This document shows positions 18,577 through 26,419 of a stretch of 64,000 nt of DNA, piece by piece. The stretch covers positions 62,001 through 126,000 of the forward strand of contig NZ_FQXM01000003.1 in assembly GCF_900129965.1 (NCBI RefSeq), read 5' to 3'. The position numbers and the translations under genes were made by a program. Below the pieces are notes generated by a model that saw only the letters and a program-made list of their open reading frames with translations, was not told where the DNA came from and searched no databases. Position 1 is the stretch's first letter. Each line of letters starts with the position of its first letter. This DNA comes from Clostridium grantii DSM 8605 (GTDB lineage: Bacteria; Bacillota; Clostridia; Clostridiales; Clostridiaceae).

Positions 18577-19527
18577 TTACAACCATTTTTTCTTTTTAAA
18601 TATCAATAATAATATTAATGAAACCACTAACATTATCCCCAAAGTATAGTAATATCCCCATTCATTATTTGCTAAAGGCATATTTTCAAAATTCATACCT
18701 TGCATAGATGTAAATAAATTTAAAGGTAGAAAAATAGAAGTTATTATGGTAAAAATCTTCATTAAATCATTGGTTTTATTTGATATTTCTGATTCAAAGG
18801 CTTCTCTCACCAAAGCTAAATTGCTTATTAAATTTTCTAACTCAATCATCAACTTACTTATCTTATCATTTATACTTTTAAAATATTTAAGATTTTCTTT
18901 GTCAATAATATTATTATCATTAGAAAGCAAACTATCCCCCACATACCTCAATGGTGACAAGTTTTTTCTTATTTTATATACTTGCCTCCTTAAATTTATA
19001 AGATTATCAGCGTGTTCTCTCATAGGTTTCTTTAAAATAGATATTTCAATTTTATCTGCTAATGTTTCTAGATTAGCTATTGTTTCATAATTATTTATAA
19101 TTATTCTATCAATGAGGTAGTATAAGATATGTGCAGGTTTTGGATTTTCCTTTAATATAAAGCAATTTTTTAGTGTTTTTATATCCCTAAGTAACTCTTC
19201 AATTATTTCTATTTGACTTTTATATATGGTTATTATGTAGTCCTTACTGAGATAAATATTTAACTCTTTACAATGGATTTTTTCATCTATCAATTCTAGA
19301 ACACTTAAAGTTAGAAACATATATCCATCATAAAATATAATCTTACAAGGATTTATTCCTTCGCTCAAACATTCTAGCATACTCTCTTCATCTAGAGAAA
19401 ATTTATTCACTAAATTTTTAATATCAGTGGTATTTTCCACATTTGCCACAATCCAGTACTGCGATTCATTTAACTTAAAATCATTCTCCACATCAATAAA
19501 ATCATAATTTATATCAAATACTCTCAT
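18577..19527 (-). CDS. CorA-family magnesium/divalent cation transporter
   Basis: A 316-residue protein with a large cytoplasmic alpha/beta and coiled-coil N-domain. Two C-terminal membrane helices follow: about 255-276 ending at the GMN selectivity motif (277-279), then FENMP and a helix of about 292-311 with a lysine-rich tail. Forms homopentameric channels for Mg2+ and sometimes Co2+/Ni2+. It appears monocistronic; no riboswitch was recognised upstream. Confidence 0.92.
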   Translation of the reverse strand: MRVFDINYDFIDVENDFKLNESQYWIVANVENTTDIKNLVNKFSLDEESMLECLSEGINPCKIIFYDGYMFLTLSVLELIDEKIHCKELNIYLSKDYIITIYKSQIEIIEELLRDIKTLKNCFILKENPKPAHILYYLIDRIIINNYETIANLETLADKIEISILKKPMREHADNLINLRRQVYKIRKNLSPLRYVGDSLLSNDNNIIDKENLKYFKSINDKISKLMIELENLISNLALVREAFESEISNKTNDLMKIFTIITSIFLPLNLFTSMQGMNFENMPLANNEWGYYYTLGIMLVVSLILLLIFKKKKWL

Positions 19528-19637
19528 AAATCCGCCCTTTGTAAAAACATTTTAAAACAATATCTATTTCTATTATTATATTAATATTATTTCTCAACTT
19601 AAAATGATTATGCAAAACAAAAATATAACCCACAAAA

Positions 19638-19661
19638 AAACTAGCCTTACTTAGCTAGTTT
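19638..19661 (-). terminator. Terminator after the cyclo-ligase gene
   Basis: AAACTAGC (19638-19645) pairs with GCTAGTTT (19654-19661) around an 8-base loop, with an A-run that becomes a U-run on the leftward transcript. Confidence 0.75.
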
Positions 19662-19724
19662 CAGTGACATTTATTTATAATTATAAATTCTAATTAAAAT
19701 CTATATGATTTACATTTTATACGA

Positions 19725-20381
19725 TTATCCGATTATCAAATAATCAACTTTTACATCATACTTTTCCATTGGAACATCATCTATTAATTGAAATTGGTAT
19801 GCCAGTCCAATCTTTTCACCACTAAACTTACTCACTACATCATTTACAACTTTATTTGATTGTTCTTTATTAAAAAAATCATAGTCTTTTTTTTCTACTT
19901 CCACAAAATTTAAATAATCCATATCCGAAAAAAATTTATCATAATATCCTCCACCATAACCAATTCTTCCTCCCTTATTATCAAAGGCGATTCCTGGGAA
20001 TATAGCTAAATCAATATTTTCTTTCAAAACTTCTTTCATATTATCGCCAAATGGCTCCAATATTCCATAATTACTTTTATTCAATTCCTTTAAAGATGAA
20101 ATCTTGTAAGCCTTCATTACCTTTTGTTTATTAAAAACCTTAGGAACACAAATATTCTTACCTATAGATAGAGCATAGTTTATAAGCCGCTGTGTATCTA
20201 TTTCACTTCCAAAACTAACGTATGTAAAAATAGTATTAGCATTTATAAACTGTTTATTATTAATAATTTCATTAAAAATAAATTCATCTCTTGCATTTTT
20301 TTCTTCTGGATTTTGTTCAAAAAACAAATTTCTTTTTTCAATAATTTCCTGTCTGATAATATTTTTAGCTTTCCATTTCAT
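19725..20381 (-). CDS. 5-formyltetrahydrofolate cyclo-ligase
   Basis: A 218-residue enzyme converting 5-formyl-THF to 5,10-methenyl-THF with ATP. Diagnostic motifs are the basic N-terminus (KAKNIIRQEIIEKR), FTYVSFGSEIDT and the ATP-binding loop GRIGYGGGYYDKF. The C-terminal VPMEKYDVKVDYLI segment is also typical. The start overlaps the end of hprK by 17 bases, indicating translational coupling. Confidence 0.93.
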   Translation of the reverse strand: MKWKAKNIIRQEIIEKRNLFFEQNPEEKNARDEFIFNEIINNKQFINANTIFTYVSFGSEIDTQRLINYALSIGKNICVPKVFNKQKVMKAYKISSLKELNKSNYGILEPFGDNMKEVLKENIDLAIFPGIAFDNKGGRIGYGGGYYDKFFSDMDYLNFVEVEKKDYDFFNKEQSNKVVNDVVSKFSGEKIGLAYQFQLIDDVPMEKYDVKVDYLIIG

Positions 20382-21282
20382 TGATTTCTCTCATTCTTCT
20401 ATCTATTGTTTCAACTGGGGATTCATTTGAGTTCAAGTTATATCTGTAATTAGCTGCTGCGGCCTCAATTATTACTGCCACATTTCTCCCTGGTCTTATA
20501 GGTATTCTAATTTTTTTAGTATCTACATTAAGAATCTCCATGTACTCATTATCTATTCCTAATCTATCATAGTTTTCATATTCTTTCCACTGCTCCAAAT
20601 AAATCATAAAATCAATTTCTTTCTCATCCGATACAGAGCTAAGTCCATAAAGTGCAGGAACATCAATAATCCCCATACCTCTGACTTCCATCATACCTTT
20701 TGTTATATATGGTGAAGCCCCATGAAGTTTTCCATCCACTTCTTTAATATCAACTGCATCATCCGCTACCATTCTATGTCCTCTTTTTACAAGCTCAAGG
20801 GCAGTTTCGCTTTTGCCAATTCCACTTTCTCCTACAATTAATATACCAATACCATAAACATCCACTAAAACTCCATGCATTCTAGTCTCTGGTGCCAATT
20901 CTTTCTCCAAATAATTCATTATTTTACTTATAAATTTTGTAGTAACCATTTTCGTTCTAAGTAGCCACGTATTGTTTTCAATAGCACTTTCTATCACTTC
21001 ATCATGAGGTGGTAAATCTCTTGAAACTATAACACAAGGTGTTTCAAAGTTAAAATATTTTTTTAATCTTTTCTTTCTAATAGGAATTTGCATAGTATCT
21101 AAAAAGCTCCACTCTGAACTTCCTATAATTTGAACTCTTTCATTAGCGTAATAATTATAAAATCCAGCTAATTGTAGCCCTGGCCTATTAACATCTATAA
21201 CTGTTATTTCCGCTTTATCTCTTCCTTTTACAACCACTTCTAAATCTAAATCTTTTATTAATTTCTCAACATAAACAATCAC
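20365..21282 (-). CDS. hprK: HPr kinase/phosphorylase
   Basis: A 305-residue bifunctional enzyme that phosphorylates and dephosphorylates HPr at a serine, the sensor step of carbon catabolite repression in Firmicutes. The N-domain spans about 1-130. His136 in MHGVLVDVYG and Walker A GESGIGKS (151-158) follow. The capping/phosphorylase signature EVRGMGIIDVPALYG lies at about 200. First gene of a pair with the folate cyclo-ligase. Confidence 0.95.
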   Translation of the reverse strand: MIVYVEKLIKDLDLEVVVKGRDKAEITVIDVNRPGLQLAGFYNYYANERVQIIGSSEWSFLDTMQIPIRKKRLKKYFNFETPCVIVSRDLPPHDEVIESAIENNTWLLRTKMVTTKFISKIMNYLEKELAPETRMHGVLVDVYGIGILIVGESGIGKSETALELVKRGHRMVADDAVDIKEVDGKLHGASPYITKGMMEVRGMGIIDVPALYGLSSVSDEKEIDFMIYLEQWKEYENYDRLGIDNEYMEILNVDTKKIRIPIRPGRNVAVIIEAAAANYRYNLNSNESPVETIDRRMREINEMES

Positions 21283-21913
21283 CTGTATTCACTCCCAAAT
21301 CTAAAAATTTTATATATTAACTAATGTGATTAGTATAATGCACTAAAAAATTTACTTTGTAAACTTTTTTCTTTGTGATTTATCCCATAATTTTATTCCT
21401 AAAACTATGTTAAGAAAATTTTATCAAAGAATATATTTTAAAATCACTACATCTTTTATTATTTTACCCTAGATAAATGGATTCTTCTATACTATTTAAT
21501 CAAAAAACTATAATAATGCAAATATAGTATACATAACTAAAAAAACAGCCTAAAAATTATAGGTTATTTCATATAATTTTAGCTATTTTTTGGATTTTAG
21601 GTAGAAAGTAAAAATTTTCTATAACTATTTCTTTATAAGTACCTCTAAAATATAACTTTACTCTAATATATGTTTACAATCATTTCATTAAAAATTCAAT
21701 AGTTTTCTAGATACGCTAAATCAAAAACCAACAAATTATTTATACACAATATATTATATTAAATTTACTCTTTTATAACTACTTTAATATTATTTATATT
21801 TTAATTATTAAATATTGTAATTTTTGCTTAATATTATTAGTAGAATATAATAATACACTTATTATAAGTAGTAAACAGCACCATCATAAGAAATTATTTA
21901 GGGAGGTATTCTG
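21283..21913. other. AT-rich 630-bp intergenic region
   Basis: No convincing ORF on either strand. It must hold the leftward hprK promoter (a TATACT-like -10 near 21335 is visible) and the rightward promoter of the reductase at 21824-21851. A weak hairpin of AT pairs lies near 21550-21600. Nothing else was recognised. Confidence 0.6.
21824..21851 (+). promoter_or_regulatory. Promoter of the RmlD-like gene
   Basis: TTGCTT (21824-21829), a 16-base spacer and TATAAT (21846-21851), 62 bases before the ATG at 21914, which follows GGGAGGT. Confidence 0.6.
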
Positions 21914-22750
21914 ATGAAAATCCTTATCATATCCAATGATTTGTTAGGCGCATACATACAAAACTATTTTAATAATGAAAATACAGTTTTTGTTTTTGAA
22001 AATAAAACTAATATTCTATTTGATAGACCAATTTTATCTGATTATATAAAATCAATTAACCCAGATGTTGTTATAAATAATTTTGAATTCAACAATATTG
22101 ATCAATGCGAAATACACGAATCAAAAGCAATGAATTATAATTCCATTTCCGCCATGAATATAGCTTATGTATGCAACAATCTTTCTATCCCCATTGTTTA
22201 TATTTCTACTAATCATGTTTATGGCAATAAAAATGGGCAACCTTATTTTGAAACTGATAAATGTAATCCTATTAATACGTATGGCAAAAGCAAATTAGCT
22301 GGGGAAAGATTAATAAAAACCCTCACAAATAAATATTTCATAATTAGGCCTGGATGGATTTTTGGAAATGATAATGATTTGATAGATAATATCATCAAAA
22401 ATAAATATAGAAATGTGTTCATGTGCTCCAATGAAATAGGCAATCCTACTTATGCTTTAGATTTATGTATTACCATAGATAAAGCCATCCATTCAGATTT
22501 TTATGGCACCTATAATTGTTGTAATCCTTACCCTATAAAAAAATGTTTATGGGTTAAATTTATCATGAATGAATTAAATATTAATAAAGATATTATTGAA
22601 ATACCTTCAAATTATGTACCTAATTCAGCACCAAGGCAAACTTACTCTGCTCTCAATACTGTTCTAATTCAAAATTGCTTCAATTTTATTCCTGAAAACT
22701 GGGAAAAACGTACTGTACAAGCTATCAATATTCTAAATAAAAATTGTTAA
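21914..22750 (+). CDS. RmlD-like NAD(P)-dependent sugar reductase (orphan)
   Basis: A 278-residue short-chain dehydrogenase-fold protein resembling dTDP-4-dehydrorhamnose reductase. Y-G-K-S-K (the YxxxK catalytic pair), STNHVYG and IIRPGWIFG are recognisable. The N-terminal dinucleotide loop reads SNDLLGAYI in place of GxxGxxG, so cofactor binding may be altered. No rmlA, rmlB or rmlC or glycosyltransferase lies nearby. It could be an ancillary surface-polysaccharide or spore-coat sugar enzyme. The exact substrate is unknown. Confidence 0.75.
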   Translation: MKILIISNDLLGAYIQNYFNNENTVFVFENKTNILFDRPILSDYIKSINPDVVINNFEFNNIDQCEIHESKAMNYNSISAMNIAYVCNNLSIPIVYISTNHVYGNKNGQPYFETDKCNPINTYGKSKLAGERLIKTLTNKYFIIRPGWIFGNDNDLIDNIIKNKYRNVFMCSNEIGNPTYALDLCITIDKAIHSDFYGTYNCCNPYPIKKCLWVKFIMNELNINKDIIEIPSNYVPNSAPRQTYSALNTVLIQNCFNFIPENWEKRTVQAINILNKNC

Positions 22751-22817
22751 TATGTTAATATAGATATGTAACAAAAATTATTACTATCCCTCCTGCTTAA
22801 AATAATTACTATCATAC

Positions 22818-22949
22818 TATAGGTATCCCATTGTGAAACTTAATTTATACTTATACTAAAAACTAGACGTATCAACTAGTTTTATAAATCTCCATGCTTC
22901 TAGGAGTTTTGGACACGTATAAATTAATAGTTGAACTGGGATACCTATA
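22818..22949. repeat. MITE-like inverted repeat element
   Basis: A 132-bp unit with 33-base ends: TATAGGTATCCCA and TAATTTATAC at the left (22818-22830, 22841-22850) match the reverse complement of the right end (22917-22949) apart from a 10-base middle. Smaller hairpins (AAAACTAG/CTAGTTTT; CTCC/GGAG) lie inside. There is no ORF. Related end sequences occur at 39448-39465 and 53686-53708. Confidence 0.6.
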
Positions 22950-22951
22950 CA

Positions 22952-22980
22952 TTGACAAACTTCAAAATATAAATTAAAAT
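22952..22980 (+). promoter_or_regulatory. Promoter of the selenoprotein candidate
   Basis: TTGACA (22952-22957), a 17-base spacer and TAAAAT (22975-22980), a near-consensus sigma-A promoter 36 bases ahead of the TTG start. Confidence 0.75.
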
Positions 22981-22986
22981 GATTAT

Positions 22987-23003
22987 ATACCCTATATGGG
23001 TAT
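22987..23003 (+). promoter_or_regulatory. CsoR/CstR-like operator at the transcription start
   Basis: A perfect inverted repeat, ATACCC-TATAT-GGGTAT, sits where the transcript should begin. The TACCC...GGGTA arms resemble operators of the CsoR/CstR copper- and persulfide-sensing repressors. No such repressor is encoded in the window, so the assignment is inferred from the motif. Confidence 0.45.
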
Positions 23004-23015
23004 GGAGGTGATATT

Positions 23016-23312
23016 TTGATTAAACTTGATGAAAAAGCTTTAAACTATCTTAAAAGTTTAGATTTATATCTTGTAGTAAATCTAATATCTCAATGTACCG
23101 GTGGCTGAGCACCTATTACAACAAAAAGTCTTAGGTTTGAGACTTACAAAAACTCTTCTGACAAAGGACACTTGTCCAAAATTTATGAATATGAAGGTGT
23201 TAAAATTTACGTACATGGTGCTTTAAAGATTGAAGATGATGCTTCAATAAATCTTAAGTTCAAACTACCTTTAATTGGACCATTTTGGGGTTATAAAGGT
23301 ATCAACATTTAA
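23016..23312 (+). CDS. Candidate selenoprotein with in-frame UGA (CC/Se-motif type)
   Basis: A 98-residue ORF is continuous if TGA at 23106-23108 is read as selenocysteine (residue 31). The start is TTG at 23016 behind a near-perfect RBS GGAGGTGAT (23004-23012). The local motif is C27-T-G-G-U31-A-P. A hairpin like a bacterial SECIS lies 17 bases after the TGA. The 67 codons downstream keep a coherent protein (YEYEGVKIYVHGALKIEDD, then hydrophobic FKLPLIGPFWGYKGI) and end in a strong terminator. I recall a clostridial family of small CC/Se-motif (seleno)proteins with the same layout, Cys replacing Sec in some. Function is unknown; a redox or persulfide role is plausible. Stop-truncated translation would give only 30 residues. 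Confidence 0.8.
23126..23145 (+). promoter_or_regulatory. Bacterial SECIS-like hairpin
   Basis: A stem of AAGUCUU with GAGACUU (7 bp, closing U-G) and the hexaloop AGGUUU. The apical loop is one base from the AGGUCU loop of Escherichia coli fdhF SECIS, which is bound by SelB. The loop starts 24 bases after the UGA, within the range known for bacterial SECIS elements. Confidence 0.75.
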
Positions 23313-23322
23313 AATTCAATAT

Positions 23323-23356
23323 AAAAAAAGAACTAAGAATTCTTAGTTCTTTTTTT
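23323..23356. terminator. Bidirectional terminator between the selenoprotein gene and def
   Basis: A perfect palindrome of 34 bases, AAAAAAAGAACTAAG and its complement around AATT, ending in T7 in both directions. Confidence 0.9.
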
Positions 23357-23379
23357 GAATTTTTCAATTAGCTTTATTA

Positions 23380-23871
23380 CTAACTATTTTTTGAATCAAC
23401 GTCTTCTTCAAGCTGTATTTTATAGATATTTTTCGCATTATCCATGTACATTATTCCATCTAAATGATCCGTTTCATGGCAAATTGCTCTTGCTAAAAAT
23501 CCTGTAACTTCTAATTTAACTAATTTTCCATTTTCATTTGAACCAGAAACCATAATTTTTCTAGGTCTAACTACAATTCCTTCATATCCCGGGTAACTCA
23601 AACAGCCTTCAATATCTTCACTTGTTCCAATTTTTTTAACTATTTTAGGATTTATCATAATAATAGGTTCACTGCCATCTCTTAAATCCACTATGAATAT
23701 TCTTTTTAAATATCCTATTTGAGGTGCAGCTAACCCTACTCCATCCCCTGCATATAATGTATCCTTTAAATCTTGAATCACAATTCTATCTTCCTCTGTA
23801 ATATTTGCAATTCTTCTACTTTTTCTTCTTAAAATTGGATTACCATCTTTCAAAATTTCTTTTACTGCCAA
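23380..23871 (-). CDS. def: Peptide deformylase
   Basis: A 163-residue metalloenzyme that removes the formyl group from nascent N-formyl-methionine. All three motifs are intact: GVGLAAPQ (45-51 region), EGCLS with Cys90, and HETDH (132-136) supplying two His ligands and catalytic Glu133. It stands alone here, not beside fmt or priA. Confidence 0.96.
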   Translation of the reverse strand: MAVKEILKDGNPILRRKSRRIANITEEDRIVIQDLKDTLYAGDGVGLAAPQIGYLKRIFIVDLRDGSEPIIMINPKIVKKIGTSEDIEGCLSYPGYEGIVVRPRKIMVSGSNENGKLVKLEVTGFLARAICHETDHLDGIMYMDNAKNIYKIQLEEDVDSKNS

Positions 23872-24052
23872 AAAATCTCCTCCTAAATGTGTACACTTTA
23901 ATTTTATACATTATAATTTATATTTCATAATTTACTCTTGATTCTTGATTACTTACCGATATTCATTATATTCATATTCGTAAGTTGAATTTGCAGTTTT
24001 ACGAATATATGACCCTATTTATTATATACTACATTTCTAGAATTGTAAATTT

Positions 24053-24154
24053 GGGGACGGTTCTCAATTTTTTAATCTATTTTCCTATTACTATACATCA
24101 GTTAATTTAAAAATAACTATCTTCAAAAACTATGGAAGTTTGAGAACCGTCCCC
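24053..24154. repeat. Inverted pair of REP-like repeats (copies 6 and 7)
   Basis: GGGGACGGTTCTCAA (24053-24067) and its exact reverse complement (24140-24154) enclose 72 AT-rich bases without an ORF, forming a 102-bp BIME-like unit. The repeat core is that found around the RAYT gene 8 kb away. The remainder of the 23872-24335 gap holds the V-ATPase terminator and a tandem repeat. Confidence 0.85.
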
Positions 24155-24178
24155 ATTTTTTTAAATTTTAAAATCATC

Positions 24179-24220
24179 AAAAAGCACTACAGTTGATACA
24201 ATTCAACTGTAGTGCTTTTT
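24179..24220 (-). terminator. Terminator of the V-type ATPase operon
   Basis: A perfect 18-bp stem (AAAAAGCACTACAGTTGA with its complement) around a 6-base loop, downstream of subunit D on the leftward transcript. It is followed by a T-rich stretch. Confidence 0.85.
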
Positions 24221-24300
24221 TATTTGTTTTAAATGCTTTTTTATTTGATTTAAATGCTTTTTTATTTGTTTTAAATGCTTTTTTATTTGTTTTAAATATT
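24221..24300. repeat. 21-bp tandem repeat, 3.8 copies
   Basis: Unit TATTTGTTTTAAATGCTTTTT, three full copies (the second with one T-to-A change) and a partial fourth, between the subunit D stop and the operon terminator, within the 3' untranslated region. Confidence 0.85.
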
Positions 24301-24335
24301 TTAAAGATTTATTTTAAACATTTATTTTAAACATT

Positions 24336-25034
24336 TTAAACTAATGCTTCTGTTTTTGTATCCGCTTTAGTCTTGGCTTCTGCCTCAGCTTTTGCTTCTG
24401 CGGCTTCCATCATACTCTTGACTTTCATAAGTCTAGTAAGGGCGCCTCTTTCATTTTCATCAAGTTTCATTTGAATATATTTTATTGTCTCCTGCAATTG
24501 AGGGATTGTCATATACTCTAATGCATTAACTCTTCTTCTTGTTTTCTCAATTTCGTCAGCCATTAATTGACAAGACTTTTCAACTTCGGCTAGTTCTAAT
24601 AGAGTTGGAAGAATGGTGTATAATTTTTCTATAGCTCCGTCAAGTTCTGCTGAAGTGTTGGCGAAACCATATGGGTAAATACTTCCTTCATCATTTTCTA
24701 GCTTTCTTTTAAATTCCATCTTAGGAACGTTAACGCTCATGATGTTTTTAGTTGAAACCTCTACTGAGATTTGTTCTTTCGGGTAAGCAATTGCTTCTTC
24801 CAAAAGTTCAGAAGACATTAATGCCCTTGCCATGACAAAATCCTTAAATGAGTCACCTAACATTTCTTCAACTTTCGCTCTAAGTTTATGATTGTATTTA
24901 ACAAGATCTATGAATCTTCTCATAAGTTCATCTTGTTTATCTTTCAAAAGCTTATGACCTCTTGTTGCAGTTGTTAATCTTTTCTTTAGTCCGGTGAGCT
25001 CCATTCTTGTAGGATTGACATTAAGTCTTGCCAT
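24336..25034 (-). CDS. V-type ATP synthase subunit D
   Basis: A 232-residue central-stalk subunit that transmits rotation between the A3B3 head and the membrane ring. The N-terminal NPTRMELTGLKKRLTTATRGHKLLKDK is the family signature. Long coiled-coil helices form the ends, and the last 15 residues are Ala/Lys/Glu/Thr-rich. It is the last gene of the operon, two bases after subunit B. Confidence 0.95.
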   Translation of the reverse strand: MARLNVNPTRMELTGLKKRLTTATRGHKLLKDKQDELMRRFIDLVKYNHKLRAKVEEMLGDSFKDFVMARALMSSELLEEAIAYPKEQISVEVSTKNIMSVNVPKMEFKRKLENDEGSIYPYGFANTSAELDGAIEKLYTILPTLLELAEVEKSCQLMADEIEKTRRRVNALEYMTIPQLQETIKYIQMKLDENERGALTRLMKVKSMMEAAEAKAEAEAKTKADTKTEALV

Positions 25035-25036
25035 GG

Positions 25037-26419
25037 TTATTCACCTTCTTTTTTATCTAAGTATTTTTCTAAATATTCATCTCTAATTCTTTTAAGCTCT
25101 GTTCTAGGAAGTATAGATAATAATTCCCATCCAAGAGTTAAAGTTTCTTCAATTGCTCTGTTTGTTTCAAAACCTTGAGCTACGTATTTATTTTCAAAAG
25201 CTTCAGCAAATTTAGCATAAGCTTTATCTGCATCAGATAAAGCAGATTCACCTAAGATAACTGCTAATTCTTTTGCTTGCTTACCTTGAGCATAGGCTGC
25301 AAATAATTGGTTCATTGTATCTGCATGATCTTCTCTTGTTTTATCTCTACCAATACCTTTATCTTTAAGTCTTGAAAGTGATGGTAAAACATTTATTGGA
25401 GGCATTATACCTTTCTTGTAAAGTTCTCTTGAAAGTATAATCTGTCCCTCTGTAATATATCCTGTAAGGTCAGGAATTGGATGTGTTTTATCATCTTCTG
25501 GCATTGTTAGTATCGGTATTTGAGTGATAGAACCCTCTTTACCTTTTATTCTTCCTGCTCTTTCATATAAAGTAGAAAGGTCAGTATATAGGTAACCTGG
25601 ATATCCTCTTCTACCTGGAACTTCTTTTCTTGCTGCTGAAACTTCACGAAGAGCTTCGCAATAGTTTGTAATATCAGTCATTATAACTAGAACGTGCATA
25701 CCTAATTCATAAGCTAAATATTCTGCTGTTGTTAAAGCCATTCTAGGAGTAGCTATACGCTCAACTGCAGGGTCATTTGCAAGATTCATAAATAAAACAG
25801 TTCTATCAATAGCTCCTGTTTTAGTAAAGTCTTCTACGAAGTATTGAGCTTCTTCGAAAGTTATACCAACCGCTGCAAATACAACAACGAATTTAGAATC
25901 AGAATTTTTAACTTTTGCTTGTCTTGCGATTTGAGCTGCAAGTTCAGCATGTGGAAGACCCGCTCCTGAGAAAACAGGAAGTTTTTGTCCTCTAACTAAT
26001 GTATTCAAACCATCAATAGCCGAAACCCCAGTTTGAATAAATTCAGATGGGTAGTTTCTAGCATATGGGTTAATAGGTTCCCCATTAATATCAAGCTTTT
26101 TATCAGCTATAATTTTTGGGCCACCATCTTTAGGTCTTCCAAGTCCGTCAAAGACTCTTCCAAGCATATCTTCAGAAACCCCAATTTCAAGAGGTCTTCC
26201 TAAGAATTTTGCTTTTGTTCCTTTTAAATTTATACCTGTAGATCCTTCAAATATCTGTACTACTGCTTTATCTTGTGATATTTCAAGAACCTTACCACTT
26301 CTAATTTCACCAGTTTGCATTTCAATTTCAACAAGTTCATCGAAAGTTACACCGCTAACTTTATCAACAACCATTAAAGGTCCAACAACCTCACTTACTG
26401 TTTTGTACTCTTTAAGCAT
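25037..26419 (-). CDS. V-type ATP synthase subunit B
   Basis: A 460-residue non-catalytic nucleotide-binding subunit alternating with A in the A3B3 hexamer. Typical segments are SEVVGPLMVVDKVSGV at the start, PVFSGAGLPHAELAAQIA where the P-loop is degenerate as expected for B, and GRRGYPGYLYTDLSTLYERAG. Its start overlaps the stop of subunit A. Confidence 0.96.
   Translation of the reverse strand: MLKEYKTVSEVVGPLMVVDKVSGVTFDELVEIEMQTGEIRSGKVLEISQDKAVVQIFEGSTGINLKGTKAKFLGRPLEIGVSEDMLGRVFDGLGRPKDGGPKIIADKKLDINGEPINPYARNYPSEFIQTGVSAIDGLNTLVRGQKLPVFSGAGLPHAELAAQIARQAKVKNSDSKFVVVFAAVGITFEEAQYFVEDFTKTGAIDRTVLFMNLANDPAVERIATPRMALTTAEYLAYELGMHVLVIMTDITNYCEALREVSAARKEVPGRRGYPGYLYTDLSTLYERAGRIKGKEGSITQIPILTMPEDDKTHPIPDLTGYITEGQIILSRELYKKGIMPPINVLPSLSRLKDKGIGRDKTREDHADTMNQLFAAYAQGKQAKELAVILGESALSDADKAYAKFAEAFENKYVAQGFETNRAIEETLTLGWELLSILPRTELKRIRDEYLEKYLDKKEGE

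Noticed and set aside
23016..23105. Reading 23016-23108 as a complete 30-residue peptide gene
   Set aside because: Protein-like coding continues after the TGA in the same frame and a SECIS-like hairpin follows, so readthrough is the better explanation.
24221..24300. CRISPR array
   Set aside because: The repeats are directly adjacent without spacers; this is a simple tandem repeat. The heptamer arrays are likewise not CRISPR.
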